64,000 bases of DNA. It comes from a bacterium (GTDB lineage Bacteria > Bacillota_I > Bacilli_A > Izemoplasmatales > Hujiaoplasmataceae). The translations under genes and the position numbers were made by a program. The notes under the pieces were generated by a model that was given only the letters and a program-made list of their open reading frames with translations, did no database searches and was not told the DNA's origin. Positions 41,551-52,123 of the stretch are shown here, piece by piece. How positions within the stretch are numbered: the first letter of the stretch is position 1; the number at the start of each line of letters is the position of its first letter. The stretch is from positions 28,835-92,834 of the forward strand of contig JAUXXX010000035.1 of the NCBI GenBank assembly GCA_030684695.1, written 5' to 3'.

Positions 41551-41928
41551 ATGAATAAACCTACAAATTTAAACGAGTATTACAGTAATCTGAATGAATT
41601 AGGTAAAGTTATGTATAATCAAATAAGATCTTTGATTTATCAAGAGAATCCAAATGTTTGTGAAACACTTTTTGTGTCTAATCCGTATTACTATTTAAAA
41701 CAATATGAAGAAATTAAACCCCATTATAGACCGTCTATAATGCTTGTCTTTTATAAGGATCACTTAAACATTTTTGCACACGCAGTCAAGGAGTATAAAT
41801 CCAGATTAGAATTGTATAAGGTAACAGATAAAGAGACTTTGCAGATCTATTATGATAAACCCTTGTTATATGGCATATTAATCGAATTATTTGAGAAGTC
41901 AATGCAACCTCAAGAAGCAAATAAATAG
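41551..41928 (+). CDS. Hypothetical protein, possibly DUF1801/YdhG-like
   Basis: NLNEYYSNLNELGKVMYNQIRSLIYQENPNVCETLFVSNPYYYLK pattern. Confidence 0.55.
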   Translation: MNKPTNLNEYYSNLNELGKVMYNQIRSLIYQENPNVCETLFVSNPYYYLKQYEEIKPHYRPSIMLVFYKDHLNIFAHAVKEYKSRLELYKVTDKETLQIYYDKPLLYGILIELFEKSMQPQEANK

Positions 41929-42075
41929 CTATTTTACCATAGGGTATTTAAAATATAAGTGAAATACAGACATCTATGCTAGTCTAGACTGATTCTCAAG
42001 GGTTTATTACTGAACTACTACGAGTCATCAATTTTTATAGAAGTCCTATTCATAATCGTTATCGGAAACTCGAAA

Positions 42076-42109
42076 CATACAAGAAAACATACAAGAAAAC
42101 ATACAAGAT
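42076..42109. repeat. 12-bp tandem repeat (CATACAAGAAAA, ~2.8 copies) upstream of fic
   Basis: catacaagaaaa at 42076, 42088 and partial at 42100. Confidence 0.9.
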
Positions 42110-42153
42110 AAACTTGTTCGTGGTATAATATACCTAAGAGGAGTTGATGGCAT

Positions 42154-43137
42154 ATGACCTATAAACCACCATACGAAATAAACACATCTATCCTTAACAA
42201 AGTTGCTACTATCATGAAAATGATTGGCAAGTTTTCTTCTTTGAACCATTTATGTAGCCAACCTTTGTTGAGAAGAAAGAACCTAATTAAATCTATTCAC
42301 TCCTCATTAGCAATTGAAAATAATCAATTATCAGAATCTCAAGTGAAAGATTTAATCAATGGTAAACTTGTCATCGGGCCACAAAAAGATATACTAGAAG
42401 TTCAAAACGCAATTAAAGTCTATGAGCATATTCAAGATATTAATCCATACGAGATAAAAGATCTACTGAAATACCATAAGATACTTATGACCTCTCTTAT
42501 CTCTGATGCTGGATTATATCGAAGAGGGCAAGTTGGGGTGTTTGACGATGAAAAAGTAATCTTTATGGCACCACCTGCAGATAAAGTACCAGCTTTAATG
42601 AATGAACTCTATGAATATTTGAATCAAAATGATGAAAACATACTAATCAAATCATGTGTGTTTCATTATGAGTTTGAGTTCATCCATCCATTCAGTGATG
42701 GCAATGGAAGAATGGGTAGACTTTTTCAAACGTGCTTACTTGCAAAGGAAGATGAAATCTTTTACTACTTACCAGTAGAATCGATTATTAAGAAGAAACA
42801 ACAAGCATATTACGATGCAATATCAAAATCGAATCAAGAAGGTGCATCCACCGTATTTATTGAGTTTATGTTAGATGCTATTATTGATACTATGAATGAA
42901 ACATTAAAGCAATCAAATATAGAAAAAGGATTCCTATCTATTCAAGCTAAGAAGTTGTTAGCTATGTTAGAGGAGGGCATACCATACACAACAAGAGAAC
43001 TTATGGATAGGGTGGGTATAAAATCAAGAGCTTCTTTTAAAATGAATTATTTAGACCCGCTTCTCGAATTACGAATGATTGAAATGACACTTCCAGAAAG
43101 ACCTAAAAGTAGAAATCAAAGGTATGTAAAGAAGTAA
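42154..43137 (+). CDS. Fic family protein
   Basis: Fic motif HPFSDGNGRMGR; N-terminal SLAIENN (S/T-xxx-E-[GN]) inhibitory motif; C-terminal winged-helix-like region. Confidence 0.93.
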   Translation: MTYKPPYEINTSILNKVATIMKMIGKFSSLNHLCSQPLLRRKNLIKSIHSSLAIENNQLSESQVKDLINGKLVIGPQKDILEVQNAIKVYEHIQDINPYEIKDLLKYHKILMTSLISDAGLYRRGQVGVFDDEKVIFMAPPADKVPALMNELYEYLNQNDENILIKSCVFHYEFEFIHPFSDGNGRMGRLFQTCLLAKEDEIFYYLPVESIIKKKQQAYYDAISKSNQEGASTVFIEFMLDAIIDTMNETLKQSNIEKGFLSIQAKKLLAMLEEGIPYTTRELMDRVGIKSRASFKMNYLDPLLELRMIEMTLPERPKSRNQRYVKK

Positions 43138-43741
43138 AAAAAACGATAAAGATGAAGTATCACCAAAACAATTTGTGAAATATAGGTATTGATATTAGAC
43201 TAGAGCATAAGTCGCAGAAAAAAACGTGAATCCCAACAAGACACCACCCATAGCCGAGTAATCTAGCCATTATTTTCTCTGTTTTGACGTTTAAGCAAAA
43301 AGTATTGGTATAAACTTCGCATCATCTCTTCGGCACCACTTTTATACACAAAAACCGACTATCTCTAGTCGGTTTTTTTGTTACTTAGGACTGTTAATGT
43401 TATGACTGAGAGTACAGAAATGGTTTTTAAAAAGAGAAGGTTCCAGCAGTACGCAAGCTTGAGTTTTGCATTCTTTAATCATGGCAAATGGGGTTATTTG
43501 AGAACAAACATTCTCCACAATTTGAATTCAGGAAAGTCGGTGACGTCGGTCTGGATTGGTATGGAAGTCAATCAGTGGGTACGATTTGGTATCATATGCT
43601 TACAAGAACACTCATCTAGAACCACTTATTTCACTATTACTAATCAATATAAATAACGATATATGAATAATGTATATTTTTGGATGTCATTTATTGTTTT
43701 CGATATGTTATAATGAATTTTAAAAGAAGGAGGGAATTAAT

Positions 43742-44524
43742 ATGATTCAAGAAAACGCTATTCCGCAAAAAGAAATCAATAGTTCCATTGATCAGTACCA
43801 ACCCGATGAGTCTATGTATCTATGTCGAAGATGGAATATACCGGATACAGAAACTTTCAACCTCAAGATGGGTCCCCTCGAAACGTTTGTTGTCTACAAA
43901 GATAACAAGATATTTGGTGAATATTCGGGCCAACAAAACTTAATTTTGCACGACATATTCAAGGAAAGCGCAGACAAAATCAAACCTCGTGTCAAAGCAT
44001 TCAAGTTTTCAGAGGGAATCACGCTTGCTAAGTCAAATACTGTTGATTTGGAGTTTTCACTCATGGACTTTGTTTATAACGTGAAAATTGGGGTCAAAAT
44101 CAACTTTTCGCTTCGCTATCATTTTTCTGATCGCTTGGTATTTTTGGAGTCGATCATGGGACCCTTGGATTCATTCACCTATTCGAACCTTCAACAAATG
44201 TTTTCCTTTGTCTCGGAGGCTTCCATCAAACGGATGCTGATGAAGGAAATCAAAGACAAAAATATTTCCATATTTGAAATTCCTGTTTTTTATAATGACT
44301 TAAACAACATGATCCAAACCCGGATCAACGAAAAAATGGGTGTATTCGGCGTTGCGTGCAAAGTGCTAATTAATCGCATCAATCTCGTGGAAAACAACCA
44401 ATTAACTGCCTTGAAAGACATCATTACCAAAGCAAACGAGATGAAACAACTTAATTATACCTATGGGGACGAAACATTCATTGATCTCATCGAACTCGTC
44501 GTTCGTCCAGAAAAGGAGGAGTAG
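43742..44524 (+). CDS. SPFH/band-7-like protein (cytosolic)
   Basis: MGPLETFVVYKDNKIFGEYSGQQNLILHDI, VGVKINFSLRYHFSDRLVFLES, FVSEASIKRMLMKEIKDKNISIFEI; family call by pattern only. Confidence 0.5.
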   Translation: MIQENAIPQKEINSSIDQYQPDESMYLCRRWNIPDTETFNLKMGPLETFVVYKDNKIFGEYSGQQNLILHDIFKESADKIKPRVKAFKFSEGITLAKSNTVDLEFSLMDFVYNVKIGVKINFSLRYHFSDRLVFLESIMGPLDSFTYSNLQQMFSFVSEASIKRMLMKEIKDKNISIFEIPVFYNDLNNMIQTRINEKMGVFGVACKVLINRINLVENNQLTALKDIITKANEMKQLNYTYGDETFIDLIELVVRPEKEE

Positions 44525-44526
44525 CT

Positions 44527-45420
44527 ATGTTCTTCGAAACTATTCTCATCATTGGCGTTGTTGCTGCGATTGCATTTGGTCTTTATATCTGGTGGAAACA
44601 TAGTAAAAAACCAGTCTTGGTTGTGGTTTCACCTCCGGAGAAGGATTTGGTATTCAAACGAATTCCCAATCAAATCGAGCATTATGAAAAGTTGAACCTT
44701 CTGCCGAATCCTATGAATACGGTCCTAGTATTCCGGAAAAGTTGTTTGATCGAGACCATCAAAACCGAACAGTTCATCATTAAAGACTATGCGACAGCAG
44801 CCAAGATTAATCTCAAAGATAATGACTTCGCTGAGTTAGATTTTTATTCTTTCAATGGAGATGCACTTGGAAACACCACGATTACTCTTCAGATGCCGAT
44901 TGAAATAAAAGATCCTGTGTATGATCTATTTTTAAAGATCACTCCAAAGGGAGTCTTTCATACAGCCATTGTCGATATTGATGTCTTCTTTCATACTATC
45001 GGCTTATTCCAAGACTTCTATTCTATTGCCCAATTAGAAACTGATCTACGCAGCGAAATCAATTCCTATATTACCAACGGAATTGCCGAATTCGCCTATC
45101 AAAACGAAATCAGTATCTTAGTTCTAAATTACTATTTGGATGAAATCGAAACGTTTTTGAAAGAAAAAATAAACCAATATTTGCATCTAAAAGGAATTCA
45201 AATTGATCATTTCGATTTATCGGATATCTCGTTTGAAGAAACCAAAGAAGTGGCGAATTTAAATGCAGTGTTGATTCGCAAACAAAAATATCTCCTTCAA
45301 GGGTATTCTTATCGCGACGAAAAGAAAAAAGAGTTATTTGATCGAATTCAATTCAAAGCCCAAGCGAAAGTCAATGTTGACTCGATTGTCAAAGACGATA
45401 TTCAAAAGAGCATGCACTAA
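44527..45420 (+). CDS. Membrane-anchored SPFH-like protein
   Basis: N-terminal TM; NTVLVFRKSCLIETIKTEQFIIKDYATA...LRSEINSYITNGIAEFAYQNEISILVLNYYLDEIETFLKEKINQYLHLKGIQIDHFDLSDI; 2 nt after previous stop. Confidence 0.5.
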   Translation: MFFETILIIGVVAAIAFGLYIWWKHSKKPVLVVVSPPEKDLVFKRIPNQIEHYEKLNLLPNPMNTVLVFRKSCLIETIKTEQFIIKDYATAAKINLKDNDFAELDFYSFNGDALGNTTITLQMPIEIKDPVYDLFLKITPKGVFHTAIVDIDVFFHTIGLFQDFYSIAQLETDLRSEINSYITNGIAEFAYQNEISILVLNYYLDEIETFLKEKINQYLHLKGIQIDHFDLSDISFEETKEVANLNAVLIRKQKYLLQGYSYRDEKKKELFDRIQFKAQAKVNVDSIVKDDIQKSMH

Positions 45421-45849
45421 TCGCTTGAATTCTTCATCGAATCAACGATAAGATCTACGAAAGAACGAATTTGAATGAGTCTTCTTAGTTATGTTCTTGT
45501 GCTCGAAAAGCTGCTTGGATTCCTATGTTCGATAATGCATACTTGAATTGCTGAAAAGGAATCCAACGATAAGAAATTAGGCATCATCGAAGTCGATTAA
45601 GCAATATCAATTCATTTTAGTTAAAGGTACCCCCTTAATGGAGTAGCTTTCTCTTAACTGATAGATATCATGAAAACTCTGAATAGATCATTAATTCATG
45701 ATAATCATGTTCGTATTAAACATTTCATATCTCATTTGTTATCGACTTTCAAACCAATAAACAAAACCCAAGGAGAATGAAATAGAACCAAACCTACAAC
45801 GGATAAAAACTGATGGGGAAAGAAATCTCGGTACTCTATGAAAAACTAT

Positions 45850-45960
45850 GATACAACGATTAGTGTGACTAATCCAACCAAAGATGGATACACTTTTGTT
45901 GGTTGGAATCCTGAACTTCCGTATTGAATTCCGGCCGAAAACATGACTGTCACTGCTTGG
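45850..45960 (+). pseudogene. InlB B-repeat (Flg_new) remnant
   Basis: DTTISVTNPTKDGYTFVGWNPELPY*IPAENMTVTAW with in-frame TGA. Confidence 0.7.
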
Positions 45961-46595
45961 TCAAATCGGTTTTGGCTTTCATGGAGGTCGACATGATTGA
46001 TTATTCTGAAAATAAAGGATGACGATTAACGTCAAAAATAGTTATGATTATTACAACAATTTAAATATCTATACAGAATATAACTAAGAGACCAAGATGC
46101 AAATGCACAAAAACCACTAAATCAATTTCGCTTAGTTCATTACGCGATTTGAGTCTATTTGATAAACACTAATATAGTAGTCACCTATACTATAAACTAA
46201 TTGGGTCACCATAATAATCCGTGAAAATATGGACATTCATATCAGACAGATCAGGTTTTCACGGGAAATTTCGTGAGTCTGTACGGGTCACCACACTTAA
46301 CCGAGTAATAAGCCACTTATTGCTCTGTTTTAATGTTCAAACAAAACGTATTGTATAAACTTCGCATCATCTATTCGGCACCACTTATAAACGAAAATCG
46401 ATCCGATAGGTCGGTTTTTTGTTTATTTTAACTTCTATCATTCGTAGAAGACCATATATTCTTGAAATTCGAAGTTCACGTACACAAGACGCGAAATGTT
46501 AAGCAACATGTTGAAGTTCGGTCATTCAACTATGCTATAATGAGTAAAAAGTACTATATAATGAATTATTATCTAGTAGATTAGGATGGTTTAAT

Positions 46596-47453
46596 ATGTC
46601 ATTATTACATGAATTTTATACATTATCCAACGGGATTCGTATGCCTAAAATCGGAATTGGTACCTATAAACTTAAAGCTGGTCAGGAGGCTTATCAAGCC
46701 GTCTTGGATGCATTAACTATCGGAATACGCCATATTGATTCGGGAATTATTTATCAAAATGAGCAAAGTGTTGGACAAGCAATCAAAGATTCAGGCATTC
46801 CAAGAGAGAATATTTTTATTACATCCAAAGTACCTCCTCATATAAAAACATATGAAGGAACACTACGTATGTTTGAAAAATCGTTGTTAAATCTTGGAGT
46901 CGACTATATTGATTTATACATCATCAATGCCCCTACTCCACTTCATGATGTAGGTGGTAATTATGATGTAGCCAATCTTGAAGTATATCGAGCACTGGAG
47001 TATTTGTATCAGGAAGAAAGAGTCGCGGCGATAGGTGTATCTCAATTTCAAATAAAGGACATAGAAAACATTATAATGAACCATCATATAACGCCGCATG
47101 TACAGCAAATTTCTTTTTTTATTGGTCATACACAACAGGAGCTTGTATCTTATTGTAATAAGCACCAAATCCAAATTCAGGCGTTTTCTCCACTTGCAAA
47201 GGGTTATTTACTGAACAATCCCATATTGACTGATATGGCGAAGCGATATAGAAAATCACAAGCACAACTTGCATTAAAGTATGTGATTCAAAAGGGAGTA
47301 GCACCAATTCCAAAATCCTCAAATAAAGAGCATCTATTGTCAAACACCCAGCTTGATTTTGAAATTCATCATTCTGATATGTTGATACTGGATGATATCA
47401 TAGATGACCCAAGAGTATTTGATGATGTAGTTACCCATAAAACATATAGATAA
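46596..47453 (+). CDS. Aldo/keto reductase
   Basis: IRMPKIGIGTYKL, IRHIDSGIIYQNEQSVGQAI, GVDYIDLYIINAP, IPKSSNKEHLLSN. Confidence 0.92.
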   Translation: MSLLHEFYTLSNGIRMPKIGIGTYKLKAGQEAYQAVLDALTIGIRHIDSGIIYQNEQSVGQAIKDSGIPRENIFITSKVPPHIKTYEGTLRMFEKSLLNLGVDYIDLYIINAPTPLHDVGGNYDVANLEVYRALEYLYQEERVAAIGVSQFQIKDIENIIMNHHITPHVQQISFFIGHTQQELVSYCNKHQIQIQAFSPLAKGYLLNNPILTDMAKRYRKSQAQLALKYVIQKGVAPIPKSSNKEHLLSNTQLDFEIHHSDMLILDDIIDDPRVFDDVVTHKTYR

Positions 47454-47519
47454 GTAGAACAATCCATCATAAATTGTTGAAAGTCTGAGCAACACAAAAA
47501 AAAGAATCGATCCAGTAAT

Positions 47520-47586
47520 AAAATCCTCTTAAAGTAGATACTACATTTAATTCATTGTAGATAGTTATAGAAAGAGGATTTTTTCT
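47520..47586 (+). terminator. Rho-independent terminator
   Basis: AAAATCCTCTT....AAGAGGATTTTTTC with nested CTACA/TGTAG hairpin. Confidence 0.6.
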
Positions 47587-47676
47587 TTTTAATTAAATAG
47601 ATACATCCCTCAATAAACCAGTCACTAGAAGTTTGCTGCTTCCGTATGGTAGAATGTAAATGAAGGATGTGGTATT

Positions 47677-48699
47677 GTGAATAAGGTGAAGAATCAAGAA
47701 CTCAACCAAAGAATGAAAGAATGTGGTTTTTCAGGGCTTGTCAGTATTGAGCAACATCAAAAAGTGATATATCAGTATATCAACGGTATGGCAGATAGAG
47801 ACAAAAAGCAATCCATCAATCGGGAAACGCTATTTGCTGTAGCTTCGGGGACCAAATTTTTGACAGCACTTGCAATTGGTCGATTGGTTGATCAATTGAA
47901 GTGTAGTCTAGATACAAAAGCTCAAGACATCTATGATTTGCATTTGGCTTCGATGAACCCCAATATAACGATAAAGCAATTATTATCACATACATCAGGA
48001 ATGTCAGATTATTTGGATGAGGATGAACTGGATGATACAAAGCCTATCTATTTTGATGTACCTTATAAAGATTTAGTAAATCCTAAGGATTTTATCCCTA
48101 TTTTTTCAAAGAAAAAAGCGAAATTTTTACCTGGAGAAAAGTTTAACTATAATAATCAAGCATATGTGTATCTAGCAATCATTATCGAAGAGTTATCCAA
48201 TCAATCGTATAAGGATTTCATTAATGATCAAATTTTAAGGCCGCTACAAATTGAAAGAAGTGGAATTAAGCATTTAACAGACTATCCACCCCATACAGCA
48301 ATTGGGTATTTGAGTCAAAAAGAAAATTCTTTGACAAACATTGGCCTATTACCCTTTCAATCTGGTGGAGATGGAGGAGCTGTTTTTTCGATCGATGACA
48401 TGAAAAAAATATGGGAAGCATTCTTCGATTACAAGATTGTTTCAAAATCAATGGTGGACCAATTTATATCCATTCATGCAGTGGAAGATGAAAACTCTGG
48501 TAGTTATTATGGCTTGGGTATGTGGTTAAAAAAACAAGGTAATATTTTAGTGCCTTATTTGTTTGGTGGAGATCCAGGTATTTCTTTTGTATCAAGCTAT
48601 CAACCAACAACAAAGAAGTTTCTATTTGCAGTATCCAATACTTCTACAGGGGTATGGGATATTTATGATGATATCAACAATATATACAAGAATATGTAA
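47677..48699 (+). CDS. Serine hydrolase (beta-lactamase family, class C-like)
   Basis: FAVASGTKFLTALA (SxxK-like), FNYNNQAYVYLA (YxN), GTG start. Confidence 0.87.
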   Translation: MNKVKNQELNQRMKECGFSGLVSIEQHQKVIYQYINGMADRDKKQSINRETLFAVASGTKFLTALAIGRLVDQLKCSLDTKAQDIYDLHLASMNPNITIKQLLSHTSGMSDYLDEDELDDTKPIYFDVPYKDLVNPKDFIPIFSKKKAKFLPGEKFNYNNQAYVYLAIIIEELSNQSYKDFINDQILRPLQIERSGIKHLTDYPPHTAIGYLSQKENSLTNIGLLPFQSGGDGGAVFSIDDMKKIWEAFFDYKIVSKSMVDQFISIHAVEDENSGSYYGLGMWLKKQGNILVPYLFGGDPGISFVSSYQPTTKKFLFAVSNTSTGVWDIYDDINNIYKNM

Positions 48700-48916
48700 A
48701 GCATCATAAAATATTGGTTTCAAACGATTGGTTTTTATGAAGAGTACTCTAGTAAAATTAAGAAATGTAATATGAAAACTCAATCTAATTTACTATAGTA
48801 GTATGTTATAATGACTATACATTCATTTTTCATTATTTGGTATTTCAACAAGATGTAATGAGCTAACGATTATACCATATCCAAAGCATTTTCAATTACA
48901 ACAGAGGAGTACGTAT

Positions 48917-50086
48917 ATGTTGCCAGAAGGTACTATTTTAAGACTCGTTATATCACAGGTTTTCGTTTTTATATATCTTTTCATCATGACACCAATTATG
49001 AAACCATTCATACGTAATTTAATTATCCTGGCGATTGGTTCAATTATCATTACAGCTATGAATGTAGGGATTATTGTCCAGTTTGGAATTTTATTGTACA
49101 CTCGTTTTTATTTTTTAACACTGCTTTTACCATACATCTTGTTATATTGGTTCTTTGCAATTTATAAGGGTGCCCAGCTAATATTTTCTTTATTGTCCAC
49201 CCAAGTCATCGGAAGCGTTGCTATTCTAAATGGACTTTTCGCATCCTATGTATTTTTTGGTCAGAACACACTGTACATTGATACCATTGCCCGGTCGATT
49301 ACTTATCTACTCTTTTTACCGATTGTATTAAAGTTTATTCGTCCAACCTATGTAAAGATGTTAAATTTGTTTGAAAAAGGATGGTGGGTTTTAAATGTAG
49401 GTTTGATACTTGCCTATGTACTTGCCTATGTCATATTGTTTGTTCCAAATCCTATTTTTGAACGCCCAGTATACTTTATCCATGCCTATGTTGGTGTTAT
49501 TCTTACATCATTAATTTATGTAGTGATTTTCTTCTTGTTTATTCAAGTTCAAACCAAAACAGTTATTGAGCAAGATAAATTAAAATTATCAAGACAAGTG
49601 AATACCTTAGCACAAGAATCTGCCGAGATTAGAAGCATTGCTTACAAGGATTCACTTACGGGTATAAATAACCGATTTTCCTTATTAAGACAGATGGACT
49701 TATTGACTCAAAATGGATATCCATTTTTAATCATTTTTATGGATTTGGATGATTTAAAAGAAATTAACGATACCTATGATCATTCAAAGGGAGATGCATG
49801 TTTGCAGCAGTTCGCTTTGGCACTTCAGCGAACCATAGCTCATCAAGGAGATGCATATCGTTTTGCTGGAGATGAATTTGTTTGTTTAGTAACCAAAAAC
49901 GTAGCTGATTTTAACATGAAACATTTTAGGGAAAATGTGGAAAAAGAAATGCAGACAGACATCCCATACAAAGGTATGAGTTTGGGTATTGCGTATTACC
50001 CAGAAGATGGATCCATTCCGGATGATTTGATTAGTATTGCGGATTTAGCAATGTACATCGAGAAAAAGGAAAAGAAAAGAAGATAG
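48917..50086 (+). CDS. Membrane diguanylate cyclase (AGDEF)
   Basis: Multiple TM + GGDEF domain DSLTGINNRFSLLRQ, YRFAGDEFVCLV. Confidence 0.9.
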   Translation: MLPEGTILRLVISQVFVFIYLFIMTPIMKPFIRNLIILAIGSIIITAMNVGIIVQFGILLYTRFYFLTLLLPYILLYWFFAIYKGAQLIFSLLSTQVIGSVAILNGLFASYVFFGQNTLYIDTIARSITYLLFLPIVLKFIRPTYVKMLNLFEKGWWVLNVGLILAYVLAYVILFVPNPIFERPVYFIHAYVGVILTSLIYVVIFFLFIQVQTKTVIEQDKLKLSRQVNTLAQESAEIRSIAYKDSLTGINNRFSLLRQMDLLTQNGYPFLIIFMDLDDLKEINDTYDHSKGDACLQQFALALQRTIAHQGDAYRFAGDEFVCLVTKNVADFNMKHFRENVEKEMQTDIPYKGMSLGIAYYPEDGSIPDDLISIADLAMYIEKKEKKRR

Positions 50087-50401
50087 AACTTCAATGAGAT
50101 TTGAATAAATAAAGAGTTCCCTATTGTTAATCAATGGGGGACTGTTCTTTTTACTTGATGTAAATACTTATATAATGAAATACACGATGAATTACCTAAG
50201 GTTTTGTGCTACAATGGGAACCGAAGATTGCCAAAATTCATGATAAGCAAGGACAGTATTCAAATAAAAAAGATAATTTCGTTTCAGATGGTCATAGAAG
50301 ACTCGAGGACATTATTCAGATATAGAAAGCTAGACAAGGTATAGATTATTTCGTTTTGTTGGTGTATAGTAAACAATGACTTTGGCATTGAAATAACATT
50401 T

Positions 50402-52123
50402 ATGATAAAGAGGCAATGTATGAAAACGATAGATTCAGTGAAAAATTGGATATTACAATGTGTTTCATCTGTAAAAGATTGGATTCAAGTGGCGACTCGA
50501 TGGGCCAAGGAACATCGCTCTTTATGGTATTATCTGGTTACCATCCTGATCGGATTATTTACCATAGTGGTCATCCTCTATTACATATTTTTTCCTTCGA
50601 GGGGTTATTTTCACGCTGATTCCACAGATACATTGATGTGGGCGGAATCTTTCATTGACGCTAGATGGATCTATAATACGGATTTTGCGTATGCTGCTTA
50701 TTTCCTCTTCGGGGGATCTTTACTGATGATGCCTTTTATTGGAATCTTTGGAGTTTCGATGTTAGCCCATGTACTTGGAATGGGATTATTTTATCTTATA
50801 TTTTACGCAGCGATTCTATTTTTCTGTCGATCAATGAAGGTTTCTTGGATGTGGTCAGTAATCATTGGATTTGTCATCAGTTTTGGTGTTGCCAGTGGAG
50901 AAAAAATCAGAGAAATATTTTACGGTCATGTTATCTATTATAGTTTAGGCATTCTCTTCGTTTTGATTGGATTAGGGCTGCTGTTTCGCATGGAAGAAAA
51001 ATTACAACGTTGGATAGAAGAGAAGAAAAAATCTAAGTTGATTCTTTATCTCATCTTAGGGCCATTGTTTTTCTTATTAGCATCCATCAATGGAATTCAA
51101 TCGATTACCATTTTTGTGGTTCCAGTACTCGGAGCCTTCGTCATTGAGCGATTACTAGATGGTTCAAAACCACTTTTTTCAAAAGAGAATACCCCCGGCA
51201 TTATTGCATCAGGATTAGTGTTGATAGGATCCATCATCGGGATTTTCTTCTACTCGTTGCTTGCAAAGGAAGTTCCACAAGGGTATGCGGATGCTTATTC
51301 AGTCTTTTCCGCTCCCCATGAGTGGATTCTGAATATCAATCGTTTGTTGGAGCATTGGTTTACATTAATTGGTGTTGATGTTGTTTACGGAGATCCCATT
51401 AAATCGATTGAAGGTCTTATTAACCTCATTAGAATCTTGTTTGGTTTTATAATTGCATTCATTCCGTTCATTGCTTTAATCAACTACAGCAAACTTCCAA
51501 ACTCAAAAGTACGAGTGGTTATCATCACACATTGGATTTTATCCTCATTAATCATTCTAGGCTATATTTTCGGATTATTATCATCTGCTTCTTGGCGACT
51601 TTCGCCAATACTAGCATCTTCAATCATCGCATCTGTAGTTTACTTACATTCCTTGTTTCAACAAGTGAATACGAAACGATTTGCGATATTGTTTATGATG
51701 CCACTTGTTATTTTTGGAATGGTCACTTCATATATCATCATCAAGATGCCTCATGATTACAATCTGGAAAACGGTAATTTTGATGGGTATTATTTAGCTA
51801 GAGAACTCGAAAAACTAGATTTGACTTATGGGTATGCGACGTTTTGGAGAGCAAATCTCATCACGGTTGTCTCTGACTCCAAAGTGAAAGTTCGAAGCAT
51901 TACCGCTGATTACGAAATTTATCATTTCCAATCACAGCTTTCATGGTATCAAGAACAAGAAGGCGTTGACCGATATTTTGTTTTGCTTAATCATAGTGAG
52001 TATCGTAATGTCTACACTGCACCATGGTTTGAACTAGAACATACCAAAGTGGTTTTATATGGACCACAAACCTACTATGTACTTATTTTCTCCCAAAATA
52101 TTTTTTATCGAGGTGAATCATGA
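50402..52123 (+). CDS. Multi-pass membrane protein, possibly GT-C-like
   Basis: 573 aa, many TM; adjacent to GtrA. Confidence 0.65.
   Translation: MIKRQCMKTIDSVKNWILQCVSSVKDWIQVATRWAKEHRSLWYYLVTILIGLFTIVVILYYIFFPSRGYFHADSTDTLMWAESFIDARWIYNTDFAYAAYFLFGGSLLMMPFIGIFGVSMLAHVLGMGLFYLIFYAAILFFCRSMKVSWMWSVIIGFVISFGVASGEKIREIFYGHVIYYSLGILFVLIGLGLLFRMEEKLQRWIEEKKKSKLILYLILGPLFFLLASINGIQSITIFVVPVLGAFVIERLLDGSKPLFSKENTPGIIASGLVLIGSIIGIFFYSLLAKEVPQGYADAYSVFSAPHEWILNINRLLEHWFTLIGVDVVYGDPIKSIEGLINLIRILFGFIIAFIPFIALINYSKLPNSKVRVVIITHWILSSLIILGYIFGLLSSASWRLSPILASSIIASVVYLHSLFQQVNTKRFAILFMMPLVIFGMVTSYIIIKMPHDYNLENGNFDGYYLARELEKLDLTYGYATFWRANLITVVSDSKVKVRSITADYEIYHFQSQLSWYQEQEGVDRYFVLLNHSEYRNVYTAPWFELEHTKVVLYGPQTYYVLIFSQNIFYRGES

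Larger units (their letters stand above)
43327..46371 (+). mobile_element. tRNA-Thr islet 2 (SPFH-like cargo), non-autonomous integrated element
   Basis: att-like repeat at 43327-43360 and degenerate copy at 46372; left end similar to 40674-40800, right end (gtataaacttcgcatcatct) shared with islet 1. Confidence 0.7.

Noticed and set aside
42046-42249. Minus ORF with MFSCMFSCMF repeats
   Set aside because: Peptide repeats are an artefact of the 12-bp tandem repeat upstream of fic; overlaps the fic start.
43378-43656. 92-aa ORF in the left end of islet 2
   Set aside because: Lies in the non-coding conserved end; not open in the homologous islet 1 left end and shows no recognisable domain.
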